Below, piece by piece: positions 32,451 to 41,504 of a DNA stretch of 64,000 nt. The stretch's first letter is position 1. Each line of letters begins with the position of its first letter. The stretch spans positions 361,627-425,626 of the forward strand of contig NZ_WEGK01000007.1 in the NCBI RefSeq assembly GCF_009604405.1, written 5' to 3'. The stretch comes from Nocardia macrotermitis. Lineage in GTDB: Bacteria; Actinomycetota; Actinomycetes; Mycobacteriales; Mycobacteriaceae. The position numbers and the translations under genes were made by a program. The notes beneath the pieces were generated by a model. The model was given only the letters and a program-made list of their open reading frames with translations, did not search any database and was not told the DNA's origin.

Positions 32451-34438
32451 AGCGCGTTCGCCTCCTCTCGCATCGTGTCGAGCTGTCGGCGGGTCTGGAG
32501 CAACTCGCCGCGGATCTCGGGCGAGGCCGCGGTGTGTGCGAGCCGCTCCAGATCTTCCAGCAGCGCACGCATGGTGGCCAACCCGACGCGCTGGGCGGAG
32601 GTCACCGATTCCCCGCCCCAGAACTGCAACCACGCCGCCGAACGCAGGCTGCGGGCTCGCGGACCGACACGTTCGAGGGCCGCGAACAGGTCGGCGGCGC
32701 GCAGATATCCGACCAGGGCGTCGGCGTCGCGGCCGGATACCGACAGGGCTGCGGCCTCGGCGTGGACCAATTCCGCGGTCAGCTCGCGCTGCTGGGGATC
32801 AGCGTCAATGAGCCGGGCGGCTTCGGCGAATTGTGCTGCGGCGTCGCGGTATCGGTTCAAGGCGTTGAGCGATTCGCCGAATTGTCTTCTGATCAAAGCG
32901 ATCTCGGCCGGTGGATAGGGAATCACGCTGCCGGGCACGAATTGTCCGGACGAACCCGATACCGGAGCCAGCGGCTGCTCGAACAACGCCGCCGCCTCGG
33001 CGTGCCGCTCCGCGCGATGGTAGGCGCGCGCCGCGACCAAGGTGTGATGCACGGAATCGGCCGCGGACAGTGGTTCCCAGCGCCAGGCCGCGACCAATGC
33101 GGCGTCGGCCAGCGCGGATTCGCGACCGCGCTGGCCCGAGATCGCAGTCACCAGAAGCGAACTCAGGCGAGCCAGCTGCTCGGCGGGCAGCACCGACGCG
33201 CCCGCCTCCAGTGCCCGGCGCAGCCGCTGCTCGGCCCCGGCCGGATCCACCGCCAGCCGGGCCACGGCCCATTCGGCCAGCCGCTCGGCATCGGGCCGCT
33301 GTCCGGCATCGGTGCGTGACGCGGTGGGACGAAGCGGCGACCGCAGATCGGCGACGGCCCGAATTCCCAGCGGCAGATGATCCACGAGCGGACCCCGGTC
33401 CAACCGCGCGCGAACGGCCACACCGACCGAATCGGTGCCATTGCGAGCGTCGTATCGGGCGCACAGCTCATCGATCTCGGTCGTGAGCTGCGACAACAGC
33501 ACCGCGGCGGCATGCTCGCCGACGCGCATGTCACCACGTCCGAGCGCCACCAGCCGCCGCAGCAGCACGCAGACGCCGGCGAGGAATTCCACGCGCAGAT
33601 TCGCATCCGCGCCGCGGTCGCTCAGCCAGTCGAGATGCTCGTTCAGAATGTCCAGTCCGCGCGCCTCGTTACCGGTCAACGCGCAGAACTCGATGTGCTG
33701 CGCGACGGCGTGCCGCAGTCCGAGAACGCCTTTCACCAGCGGATATCCGGTCAGATGCGCGGCGCGGGCGGCATCGAAATCCCCGGTGCTCACCAGCGGC
33801 AGCAGCGCGTGCGCGGTGACCCGGTGCGGCTCGTGCGCGCACCTGCGCCGACCGTCGAGCACCGGGGCCCAGCGGCGCAGCGCATCGACATCCTGCCCCA
33901 TGGACGCCGACAGCGATCCGGACCAATTGCATTCGCACGCTTCACAATCGGTCATCTCGTCGCGCGGCGCGTCCAGCGCGAGGGCCCGCAGCCGCGCGGC
34001 CTCCTGGTGCGCGCCGAGGTCCCGGGCCAGCACCGAGCGCAGCTTCAATACCGGACGCAGACTGTATCCCGCTGTGCGATAGCGACTTTCGAGTTCGTCG
34101 AACCAGCGGCGGACGGTGCCCAGCGGCACGGCCGGATTGTCGATCAGATCGCTGGTCATCCACTTCATGTACCAGTGCACCGAGCGCGACAGTTCGGCGG
34201 TGGCGTCGGGGTGCTCGTCGAAGACCCGCAGCAGCCGCACGATCGCGATCGGAGCCAGATCCCGTTCTCCCGCATGGGTATACGCCTGCACCAGCTCCAA
34301 TAGCACCTCCGCCTCCGCGGCGCGATCCACACCGCCGCGCGCGGCCGCGGCGAGAGTTTCCAGGCGCCGGGTGCGTTCCCGGCCCTCGGGTACCGTGCGG
34401 GCACCGATGAGCGCGTGCCTGATCTCCGCCGAATCCAT
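32447..34438 (-). CDS. Helical-repeat (TPR-like) protein with Cys cluster
   Basis: A 663-residue, almost fully helical protein rich in Ala, Leu and Arg, with repeated helix pairs resembling tetratricopeptide repeats (for example LLELVQAYTHAGERDLAPIA, AAAQFAEAARLIDADPQ and LVGYLRAADLFAALERV). Near residue 163 a cluster CEACEC occurs, with a further Cys/His pair about 35 residues later (RRCAHEPH), possibly a metal site. No catalytic domain is apparent. The gene is coupled by ATGA to the 61-residue membrane protein. Nothing comparable is recalled between nadD and the VWA gene in M. tuberculosis, so it looks genus-specific. Confidence 0.6.
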   Translation of the reverse strand: MDSAEIRHALIGARTVPEGRERTRRLETLAAAARGGVDRAAEAEVLLELVQAYTHAGERDLAPIAIVRLLRVFDEHPDATAELSRSVHWYMKWMTSDLIDNPAVPLGTVRRWFDELESRYRTAGYSLRPVLKLRSVLARDLGAHQEAARLRALALDAPRDEMTDCEACECNWSGSLSASMGQDVDALRRWAPVLDGRRRCAHEPHRVTAHALLPLVSTGDFDAARAAHLTGYPLVKGVLGLRHAVAQHIEFCALTGNEARGLDILNEHLDWLSDRGADANLRVEFLAGVCVLLRRLVALGRGDMRVGEHAAAVLLSQLTTEIDELCARYDARNGTDSVGVAVRARLDRGPLVDHLPLGIRAVADLRSPLRPTASRTDAGQRPDAERLAEWAVARLAVDPAGAEQRLRRALEAGASVLPAEQLARLSSLLVTAISGQRGRESALADAALVAAWRWEPLSAADSVHHTLVAARAYHRAERHAEAAALFEQPLAPVSGSSGQFVPGSVIPYPPAEIALIRRQFGESLNALNRYRDAAAQFAEAARLIDADPQQRELTAELVHAEAAALSVSGRDADALVGYLRAADLFAALERVGPRARSLRSAAWLQFWGGESVTSAQRVGLATMRALLEDLERLAHTAASPEIRGELLQTRRQLDTMREEANAL

Positions 34439-34500
34439 GCGTGGATGATCGCGAGCCGCTCATGTGGTGCGCTTAACAAAAGCTAATGGCCGCACCGCAC

Positions 34501-35952
34501 TCAGATCGGCAGCAGTCCCCCGACGACGGCGGTGAGCTGCCGGGCCGAACGGCACTCGTACATCTCGACGATCTCCGCATATCGCCGCGCCGCGGAATCA
34601 CCGGTCCCCCAAGCCTTTTCGGCTTCGGGGTTGAGCCAGTACGCATGTTTGGCGGTGGCGGCCAGACGGCGCAGGGTATCCAGCGCGGGATCGCGATAGT
34701 TGGTGCGCGCGTCACCCAGGATCAGCAGCGAGGTGCGGCTGGTGACCGCGTCGGGCCACTGCTCGGCAAATCCGTCCAGGGCCGCGCCGTAGTCCGAATG
34801 TCCCTCGATGCCGACCACTTTCGTCTCGGCGAAGATCCGGCGGGTCACCTGATCCAGCGGCGTCACCTGGTCGAACAGGTGCGTCACCTCGTCGGCGCGA
34901 TCCACGAACGCGAAGATCCGCACCCGGGAGAACTGTTCGCGCAACGCGTTCACCAGCAGCATCGTGAAACTGGAGAAACCGGCCACCGAACCCGAGATGT
35001 CGCACAGCAGAACCAGATCCGGGCGTCCGGGGCGCGGTTTGCGCGAGACGAGATCGATCGGCACCCCGCCGGTGGACATCGATCGCCGCAGCGTCTTGCG
35101 CAGATCGATCTCCCCGCGCCGGGCCCGGCGACGCCGCGCGGCCAGGCGGGAGGCCAGTACCCGGGCCAGCCGCTGGCTACTGCGCCGCAGTTCGGCCAGT
35201 TCGTTCTCGGAGATGCGCAGGAAATCCGCGTCCTCGGCCTGCCGCTGCACACCGTAGGTGGCGACGCGTTCGCGGCCTATCCGCTCGGCCACCCGACGTC
35301 GGGTCTCCGCCTCGACAGTGCCCCGGAACTCCTTGACCCGCGCCCGTGCCGCACGTCGCGCGATCTCCGAGCCGAAGTCCGAATCATCCACTCCCGCAGC
35401 CAAACCCGCGAGCAGTTTGCTCACCAGCAGTTCGGGCTGCACATCCTTGAGCGTCTGATACGCGGAGAAGGACGGGCCGTTCGCCGACCGGTACTGCCCC
35501 ATCTGCTCGACCATCTGCGCGGCGAGCTGCTGCAACTGCCGCGTGCGCTCAGCCGAGGGATCCGCGACGAGCAACTCCGCCAACATCTTTCGCAGTTCCA
35601 GGATGTCGACCTCACCGTCGGGCCGACGCGGGATCTCCACCTCATCGGCACCGACGCGCTCCCCCAGCGCGGCCGGGAACCACAGATCGAACAGTCCGTC
35701 GAAGGTGGCGCGCTGGGTGGTGCGCCGCAGCAGCGCGCAGGCCAAGCCCTCGCGCAACATCTCGCGGTCCAGCAGATCCAGCACCGCGATGACCTGTCCG
35801 GCGTCCACGGTCTCCGACGGCCCGACCGGAATTCCCCTGGCGCGCAACGCTTCCACGAAGCCGACCAGATGTCCGGACAGGCCGTGCGGCGCCGCGTCCG
35901 GGAGGTCGTCCGGCTGGGCCGCGCCGGAGGTCCGGACTCTGCCGCCGAACAT
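34501..35952 (-). CDS. VWA-domain (CoxE-like) protein
   Basis: A 483-residue protein with a C-terminal von Willebrand A domain carrying the MIDAS motif DISGS (in LVLLCDISGSVAGFS, about 323-337), followed by the Thr/Asp parts GHSDYGAAL and ILGDARTNY. The N-terminal half matches the CoxE-like family (VGFVEALRARGIPVGPSETV). MoxR/VWA pairs act as chaperone-like systems that insert metals or remodel complexes. The ATG overlaps the MoxR stop as TGATG, so the two are one unit, as in Rv2426c-Rv2425c. No carbon monoxide dehydrogenase genes are in the window, so the client is unknown. Confidence 0.85.
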   Translation of the reverse strand: MFGGRVRTSGAAQPDDLPDAAPHGLSGHLVGFVEALRARGIPVGPSETVDAGQVIAVLDLLDREMLREGLACALLRRTTQRATFDGLFDLWFPAALGERVGADEVEIPRRPDGEVDILELRKMLAELLVADPSAERTRQLQQLAAQMVEQMGQYRSANGPSFSAYQTLKDVQPELLVSKLLAGLAAGVDDSDFGSEIARRAARARVKEFRGTVEAETRRRVAERIGRERVATYGVQRQAEDADFLRISENELAELRRSSQRLARVLASRLAARRRRARRGEIDLRKTLRRSMSTGGVPIDLVSRKPRPGRPDLVLLCDISGSVAGFSSFTMLLVNALREQFSRVRIFAFVDRADEVTHLFDQVTPLDQVTRRIFAETKVVGIEGHSDYGAALDGFAEQWPDAVTSRTSLLILGDARTNYRDPALDTLRRLAATAKHAYWLNPEAEKAWGTGDSAARRYAEIVEMYECRSARQLTAVVGGLLPI

Positions 35953-36860
35953 CAGGCCAGCTTCAGCTCGGCCAGCGCGCGCTGGTGGTCGCTGTGGTGT
36001 TTGAGCACCACGCCGAGGGTGGCGCGCACGGACCGGTCGTCCAGATCCTTCAGGCCCAGGGCCAGCAGGGTGCGACCCCAGTCGATGGATTCCGCGACCG
36101 AGGGCAGCTTCTTGAGCTGCATCCCGCGCAGCACGTGCACGACCCGCACCAGCTGTGCCGCGACGGCGGGCTTCAGCTCGGGGACCCGGCTCTCCAGGAT
36201 GCGGAGTTCGAGTTCCTCGTCGGGGAAGTCGATGTGCAGGTAGAGGCAGCGACGCTTGAGCGCCTCGGACAACTCGCGGGTCGCGTTGGAGGTCAGCACT
36301 ACGAACGGGGTGCGGGTGGCGGTGATGGTGCCCAGTTCCGGGACGGTGACCGCGAAATCGCTGAGCACCTCCAGCATCAGGCCCTCGATCTCGACGTCGG
36401 CCTTGTCCGCCTCATCGATCAGCAGCACCGTCGGGTCGCTGCGCCGGATCGCGGTCAGCAGTGGGCGCGAGAGCAGGAACTCCTCGCTGAACACGTCGGA
36501 TTTCGTTTCCGCCCAACCGTTCTCGGCCCCGGCCGCATCGGCCCCGGCCGCCCCGGCCTGGATGCGCAGGATCTGCTTGGCGTGATTCCACTCGTACAGC
36601 GCCCGCGCCTCATCGATACCCTCGTAGCACTGCAAACGCACCAGTTCCGCGCCCGCGACCTGGGCGACCGCGCGGGCCAGTTCGGTCTTGCCGACACCGG
36701 CCGGACCCTCGATCAGCAGCGGTTTGCCCAGGCGATCGGCCAGGAATATCGAGGTCGCGGTCGCCTTGTCCGACAGGTAGCCGGTGGTGGCGAGCCGGGA
36801 GATCACATCCTCCACCGACGCGAAGATCGGCTCGTGCACTGTTTCGATCGCCTCGTTCAC
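35952..36860 (-). CDS. MoxR family AAA+ ATPase
   Basis: A 302-residue AAA+ ATPase with Walker A GPAGVGKTE (52-60), Walker B LLIDEADKAD, sensor-1 in VLTSNATRELSEAL and the arginine-finger region RRCLYLHIDFP. MoxR ATPases work with VWA proteins to activate or assemble client enzymes. The GTG start has GGAGG four bases upstream. It is the first gene of the pair with the overlapping VWA gene and lies between that gene and proA, matching Rv2426c. Confidence 0.9.
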   Translation of the reverse strand: MNEAIETVHEPIFASVEDVISRLATTGYLSDKATATSIFLADRLGKPLLIEGPAGVGKTELARAVAQVAGAELVRLQCYEGIDEARALYEWNHAKQILRIQAGAAGADAAGAENGWAETKSDVFSEEFLLSRPLLTAIRRSDPTVLLIDEADKADVEIEGLMLEVLSDFAVTVPELGTITATRTPFVVLTSNATRELSEALKRRCLYLHIDFPDEELELRILESRVPELKPAVAAQLVRVVHVLRGMQLKKLPSVAESIDWGRTLLALGLKDLDDRSVRATLGVVLKHHSDHQRALAELKLA

Positions 36861-36957
36861 CGGTCCTCCGTAATACGCTCGCTGCCCGCAGGCTCGAAGC
36901 TCGGGGCCCTGCCGTCACAGGTTGTGCAGCGTAAAACGAACCCCTACTCGAAGGTAC

Positions 36958-36986
36958 ACACCCGATGCCCGGGGGCGACAGGGTGT
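36958..36986 (-). terminator. Possible terminator after proA
   Basis: Nested stems ACACCC/GGGTGT (36958-36963 with 36981-36986) enclose GCC-CGGG-GGC. It lies ten bases past the proA stop, without a U-tract, before the moxR promoter. Weak evidence. Confidence 0.3.
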
Positions 36987-36996
36987 CCCGCGACGC

Positions 36997-38262
36997 TCAC
37001 GGCCGAATCTGGCCGTCGCCCCACACGATCCACTTGGTGGAGGTGAGTTCGGGCAGGCCCATCGGGCCGCGGGCGTGCAGTTTCTGCGTCGAGATGCCGA
37101 TCTCCGCGCCGAAACCGAACTGCTCGCCGTCGGTGTACGCGGTGGAGGCGTTGACCATGACCGCGGCCGCGTCCACCCGTTCGGTGAACTCGCGCGCGGC
37201 CCGCAGATCCCCGGTGACGATGGCCTCGGTGTGGCCGGTGCCCCAGCGGTCGATGTGCTCGACCGCGGCGTCCAGATCGTCGACGACCTGCAAGGCGATA
37301 TCCAGGGACAGGTACTCCTCGGCCCAGTCCTGCTCGGTCGCGGGGACCAGGCCCGGCAGATCGCCGTGCACGGTGACGCCGGCCTTTTCGAGCGCGCCGA
37401 GCAACCGGGGCACTGCCGCGTCCGCGACGGCCCGATCGATCAGCACCGTCTCGGCGGTGTTGCACACGCTCGGGCGGCGGGTCTTGGCGTTGAGCAGGAT
37501 CGACTCGGCCATGTCCAGGTCGGCGGCGGCGTGCACGTAGACGTGGCAGTTGCCGGTTCCGGTCTCGATCGTCGGCACCTGCGCGTCGCGCACGACGGCC
37601 GCGATGAGTCCGGCGCCGCCGCGCGGGATCACCACGTCGACCAGGCCGCGCGCCTGGATCAGATGGGTGACGCTGGAACGATCGTGGCTGGGCAGCAGTT
37701 GCACCGCGTCGGCCGGAAGTCCCTGTACGACAAGCGCATCGCGCAGGACGTCGACCAGTGCGGCATTCGAGCGGGCCGCCGAGGAGGACCCGCGCAGCAG
37801 GGCCGCGTTACCGGATTTGAGCGCGAGGCCGAACGCGTCGACCGTGACGTTCGGGCGCGCCTCGTAGACCATGCCGACCACGCCGAGCGGCACCCGCACC
37901 TGCCGGATCTCCAAGCCGTTGGGCAGCGTCGAACCGCGGATCACCACCCCGACCGGATCCGGCAGACCCGCGACCTGGCGCAGGCCCGCGGCGATGCCGT
38001 CGACCCGGTCCGAGGTCAGGCGCAGCCGGTCCAGCAGCGAATCGGCGGTGCCGTCGGCGCGGGCGGCCTCGATGTCCTGCGCGTTCGCCGTGAGCACCCG
38101 GTCCGACGCGGCGAGCAGCGCGTCGGCGCAGGCCTGGAGCGCGTCGTTCTTCTCGGCGGTGGTGAGCCGGGCGAGCGTGCGCGAGGCGACCCGGGCCCGC
38201 CGAGCCGCGTCGTGCACGGCCGTGCGGACGTCGTCGAGATCGGTGGCAGCGGGAGCATTCAT
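36997..38262 (-). CDS. proA: Gamma-glutamyl phosphate reductase
   Basis: Reduces gamma-glutamyl phosphate to glutamate-5-semialdehyde with NADPH, the second step of proline synthesis. The 421 residues match the family. The nucleophilic Cys is in RRPSVCNTAETVLID near 265; other landmarks are VYEARPNVTVDAFGLALKSG, VIPRGGAGLI and NASTAYTDGEQFGFGAEIG. The ATG at 38262 gives the standard N-terminus; a longer frame upstream overlaps the divergent GntR gene and is not used. proB is not in the window. Corresponds to Rv2427c. Confidence 0.95.
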   Translation of the reverse strand: MNAPAATDLDDVRTAVHDAARRARVASRTLARLTTAEKNDALQACADALLAASDRVLTANAQDIEAARADGTADSLLDRLRLTSDRVDGIAAGLRQVAGLPDPVGVVIRGSTLPNGLEIRQVRVPLGVVGMVYEARPNVTVDAFGLALKSGNAALLRGSSSAARSNAALVDVLRDALVVQGLPADAVQLLPSHDRSSVTHLIQARGLVDVVIPRGGAGLIAAVVRDAQVPTIETGTGNCHVYVHAAADLDMAESILLNAKTRRPSVCNTAETVLIDRAVADAAVPRLLGALEKAGVTVHGDLPGLVPATEQDWAEEYLSLDIALQVVDDLDAAVEHIDRWGTGHTEAIVTGDLRAAREFTERVDAAAVMVNASTAYTDGEQFGFGAEIGISTQKLHARGPMGLPELTSTKWIVWGDGQIRP

Positions 38263-38319
38263 GTCGACCAGCGTACTGACCGGGTGATACATCCCACCCG
38301 GGCATCCCCCGACGGACTG

Positions 38320-38360
38320 TTGCCGGGTCGCGGGATCGATTCCTAAGATGTCTGACATCT
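38320..38360 (+). promoter_or_regulatory. Promoter and palindromic operator of the GntR/MFS operon
   Basis: A -35-like TTGCCG (38320-38325) and -10 TAAGAT (38344-38349) are separated by 18 bases. The perfect inverted repeat AGATGT-CTG-ACATCT (38346-38360) overlaps the -10 and predicted start site. GGAGGT follows at 38365, six bases before the GTG. The arrangement is typical of negative autoregulation by a GntR/FCD repressor. Confidence 0.6.
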
Positions 38361-38376
38361 GACAGGAGGTGCCGTC

Positions 38377-39066
38377 GTGGCGCTGACGCCGGTGGCGAAC
38401 GGATCGACCGTGGACGCCGTACTGGATCAATTGCAGGCGAGCGTGCTGAGCGGGGCGTGGCCCGTCGGGCAGCGCATTCCCGGCGAACTCGAACTCACCC
38501 GGCAGTTGCGCGTCAGCCGGTCGGCGGTGCGGGAGGCGATCCGGGCGCTGAGCCATATCGGCGTGCTCGAGGTGCGCCGCGGCGACGGCACCTATGTGCG
38601 TAGCGCCGCCGATCCGCGCCCACTGCTCCAGCGGATGCAGCGGTGCGATGTGCGGGACGTGTTCGAGGTGCAGCTCGCCTACGACGTGCAGGCCGCCCGT
38701 CTGGCCGCCCGGCGTCGCACAGACGACGATCTGGTCCGGCTCACCGAACTGCTCGAGGCCCGCGACAATGCCTCGGACGCAAGCGAATTCGGTGCGGCCG
38801 ACGCGCAGTTCCACCTCGCGATCATCGAGACCACCCGCAATCCGGTGCTCATCGAGGCCGCGCGGTTCTTCGCGGCGCAGTTGAGCGAGGCATTGGGGGC
38901 GGTGCGCTCGGATCACGAAGTGCCCGAGGCCGGTCCCGGGCCGCACCGCGCGGTGCTGGACGCCATCGCGGCGGGCGACGTCGATGCGGCCGGACGGTTG
39001 GCCGCTGCGGTGGTGGAACCGACTCTGGCCGTGCTGGATTCGCTGGCCGAGCGGGAAAGATCATGA
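38377..39066 (+). CDS. GntR family regulator, FadR/FCD subfamily
   Basis: A 229-residue repressor-type protein: N-terminal winged helix (GQRIPGELELTRQLRVSRSA then VREAIRALSHIGVLEVRRGDGT, about 30-72) and a helical FCD ligand-binding domain with metal-binding pattern (Asp in ADAQFHLAI, His in GPHRAVLDAIAAGD). FCD regulators sense organic acids. Its stop overlaps the start of the MFS transporter (ATGA), so it most likely controls that transporter and itself through the palindrome at 38346-38360. GTG start with a strong GGAGGT. Confidence 0.9.
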   Translation: MALTPVANGSTVDAVLDQLQASVLSGAWPVGQRIPGELELTRQLRVSRSAVREAIRALSHIGVLEVRRGDGTYVRSAADPRPLLQRMQRCDVRDVFEVQLAYDVQAARLAARRRTDDDLVRLTELLEARDNASDASEFGAADAQFHLAIIETTRNPVLIEAARFFAAQLSEALGAVRSDHEVPEAGPGPHRAVLDAIAAGDVDAAGRLAAAVVEPTLAVLDSLAERERS

Positions 39067-40268
39067 CCGGGCAGCGATTACGGCTGTTGTTGATCGTGCT
39101 GGTGGCGGTCAATCTGCGTCCGGCGGTGACGGCGGTCGGGCCGCTGCTCAGCGAGATCCAGCAGCAATTGCATCTGTCCAGCGCGGCGGCGGGTGCGATG
39201 ACGACGCTGCCGCTGGTCTGTTTCGGTCTCTACGGTCTGATCGCGCCGTTCCAACGACGTTCGCCCGCACCGGAAACGCTGCTGGTCGTCGCGATGGGAC
39301 TGCTCACCGCGACGTTGCTGATCCGGATCATCCCGGTGACCGCGGTGTTGTTCGCGGGCTCGCTGGTGGCCGGGGTCGCGATCAGTATCGGCAATATCGC
39401 CGTGCCCGCGATCATCAAACGCGACCACCCCGAACGCGTCACCGCGGTGACCGCGATCTACACCGTCGCGGTCACCGTGGGCGCGGCCGGAGCCTCGGCG
39501 CTGGCCGTCCCGGTCGAACACGGTCTGCATACCAGCTGGCGAATCCCGTTGGCGCTGTTGGCCGTTCCCGCACTCGCGGCCGGGCTGGCCTGGCTGCCGC
39601 GGATGCTGCGGGCCCGTGGGCAGGGCACGAGCGCACCGGGCGGGCACGCCGAGTTGTGGCGGGACCGGCTCGCCTGGCAGGTAACGGCGTTCATGGGGTT
39701 GCAATCGCTGCTGGCCTACGCGGTGATCGGCTGGATGCCGACCATCTGCATCGATCGCGGGATGGGGAAGGAGGCCGCCGGATACGCGGTGTCGCTGGTC
39801 AGCCTGACCCAGGCGGTCGGGGCGATGGCGGTGCCGCTGTTCGAACGTCGCCTGCACGATCAGCGGCCGCTGGTGGGTGCGGTGGTGGTGCTGAATCTCC
39901 TCGGCTTCGCCGGGCTGGCCTGGGCCCCGATCGGTTCGGTGTGGGGGTGGGCGGTGCTGCTGGGTGTCGGCCAGGGTGTGGCCTTCGCCGCCGCGCTGTC
40001 CTTCCTGGGGTTGCGCGCCCCCGACGCGCACACCGCCCGCCAATTGTCCGGTATGGCACAGGGAGTCGGCTACCTGCTGGCCGCGACGGGACCGCTGGTG
40101 CTCGGCGCGCTGCACGATGCGGCGGGTGGCTGGACCCTGCCGATGGTCATCATGCTCGGCGTCGCGATCCTGACCGGTCTGCCCGGCCTGGCCGCGGCCC
40201 GTGACCGCACGGTCCTGCCGCACCGTGCCCCAGCCGCGACGAATCAGCAAGCTGCCCAGGTGAATTGA
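39063..40268 (+). CDS. MFS transporter, CynX/NimT family
   Basis: A 401-residue 12-helix transporter. It begins MTGQRLRLLLIVLVAVNLRP and contains AVTAVGPLLSEIQQQLHLS, typical of the CynX/NimT group (cyanate and 2-nitroimidazole transporters). Substrate cannot be read from sequence. It is coupled to the preceding GntR gene by a four-base overlap, and the pair forms a regulator-transporter operon. The 3' end is eight bases from the convergent extradiol dioxygenase gene. Confidence 0.87.
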   Translation: MTGQRLRLLLIVLVAVNLRPAVTAVGPLLSEIQQQLHLSSAAAGAMTTLPLVCFGLYGLIAPFQRRSPAPETLLVVAMGLLTATLLIRIIPVTAVLFAGSLVAGVAISIGNIAVPAIIKRDHPERVTAVTAIYTVAVTVGAAGASALAVPVEHGLHTSWRIPLALLAVPALAAGLAWLPRMLRARGQGTSAPGGHAELWRDRLAWQVTAFMGLQSLLAYAVIGWMPTICIDRGMGKEAAGYAVSLVSLTQAVGAMAVPLFERRLHDQRPLVGAVVVLNLLGFAGLAWAPIGSVWGWAVLLGVGQGVAFAAALSFLGLRAPDAHTARQLSGMAQGVGYLLAATGPLVLGALHDAAGGWTLPMVIMLGVAILTGLPGLAAARDRTVLPHRAPAATNQQAAQVN

Positions 40269-40275
40269 GGAAAGC

Positions 40276-41154
40276 TCACGACCTCGCCCACTGGTGACCC
40301 CAGTAGCTGTCGGCGGTCATCTCCTCGGCAACGTAGTCCGACCCGACGAGCATTCCCTCGCAACCGAATTCGAGATCCCAGCCGCCGGGCGTGCGGACGT
40401 AGAAGGAGATCATCTTGTCGTTGGTGTGCCGCCCGAGGGTCGAGGACAGGTGGTATCCCGAGGAGGTCACCCGGTCCAGCGCGCGGCCGACGTCGTCCAG
40501 CTGATCCACCTCGACCATGATGTGCACCAGACCGGGTCCCTGCGAAGGACTTCCGGGAATCAGCGCGAGGCTGTGGTGGCGCGGGTTCACACCGAAGAAC
40601 CGGATCCACAGCGGATGTTCGGGCGGTCCCACCCGGAACGAGCCGCGCGCGCTGAAGCCGAGCACCTCGGCGTAGAACCAGCGCGCGGCCTCGAGATCCG
40701 GCACCGGCAGCACCACATGCCCCAAACCCATTGCGCCGGTGACGAATCGGTTGCCGAACCGGGACACCACCGGGCTGTGGTCCAGCAGCGGACCGTGGAA
40801 CACCTCGACGCTCACCCCGGACGGATCGGCGAACACGATCGCCTCCTCCACGTGTCGCGAGCGCGCCTGCTCGGGTGTGAGCGCGGTGACCGCGACGTCG
40901 GCCTGCTCCAGCACCTCACGCACCAGCGCCAGCGAGGTCGCGTCGGCGACCTGCCAGCCGACCGCGAGCACCTCGTCCCGGGCTCCGGGCACCAGTTGCA
41001 GCCGGTAGGTGTGCTCGTCCATCCGCAGATAGATCGAATCCTGCTCGGGGCCTTGCCCTTCGGCGAATCCGATGGTGTCGAAGGCGAAGGTACGCCAGGC
41101 CGCCGGATCGGTGATGCCGATCCGGACGTAGCCGAGGGAGCTGAAGGCAGCCAC
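40276..41154 (-). CDS. Type I extradiol ring-cleavage dioxygenase (BphC/HsaC-like)
   Basis: A 292-residue two-domain VOC-fold protein. Fe(II) ligands of the family line up: His146 (GLGHVVLP), His211 (LVHIMVEV) and Glu262 (WDLEFG), with catalytic His195 (PRHHSLAL) and Tyr252. This is the BphC/HsaC pattern: oxygen-dependent meta-cleavage of a catechol. The substrate (biphenyl-diol, a steroid catechol or another aryl catechol) cannot be fixed. I chose the GTG at 41154 because AAGGAG lies eight bases upstream; the long open frame further upstream is not used. It is divergent from an IclR regulator 350 bases away, the probable controller. Confidence 0.87.
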   Translation of the reverse strand: MAAFSSLGYVRIGITDPAAWRTFAFDTIGFAEGQGPEQDSIYLRMDEHTYRLQLVPGARDEVLAVGWQVADATSLALVREVLEQADVAVTALTPEQARSRHVEEAIVFADPSGVSVEVFHGPLLDHSPVVSRFGNRFVTGAMGLGHVVLPVPDLEAARWFYAEVLGFSARGSFRVGPPEHPLWIRFFGVNPRHHSLALIPGSPSQGPGLVHIMVEVDQLDDVGRALDRVTSSGYHLSSTLGRHTNDKMISFYVRTPGGWDLEFGCEGMLVGSDYVAEEMTADSYWGHQWARS

Positions 41155-41504
41155 TGTGATCACTCCTTGAATGTTTCGGCGATTGCGCGCGTCACCGATG
41201 CTCGCCGCCCGGCGCGCCCGCCGGGTCCGGCAGTCCCGCTGGACGGGAGGGTCGTGTCGAACACCCACGATCCCGGCCGCTCCCGCACCGAAAAGAGCCT
41301 CGGGCCGAAGGGAGTCGCACGGATCCACATCGCACCGAAAGTCAATACGTAGACCCGGTGACCGGAACGAATCGGTAGAAGATACGTAATTCCACCGATT
41401 CGCCGCTCCGCGTGACGGTCCACTGTGACTGGTAACACGAGTATGCAACCCGAAGGTGCCAGCCCACCCACTTCGAGACCGCATATGAGCCAACGGAGGA
41501 ACAT
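41155..41504. other. Divergent control region, extradiol dioxygenase / IclR
   Basis: 350 bases without a gene. It contains the inverted repeat listed separately, the motif ATACGTA repeated near 41345 and 41383, and ribosome binding sites for both flanking genes (AAGGAG at 41163-41168 on the minus strand; CGGAGG before 41505). Promoter elements could not be placed with confidence. Confidence 0.4.
41368..41402. promoter_or_regulatory. Inverted repeat, candidate IclR operator
   Basis: CGAATCGGT (41368-41376) and its exact reverse complement ACCGATTCG (41394-41402), centre to centre 26 bases. The two half-sites lie on roughly the same face of the helix, between the divergent dioxygenase and IclR genes. 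IclR dimers or tetramers bind such sites in aromatic-catabolism operons. Confidence 0.5.

Noticed and set aside
36997..38946. Long N-terminal extension of ProA (649 codons)
   Set aside because: The extra 228 codons are antisense to the GntR gene; the ATG at 38262 gives the standard ProA length.
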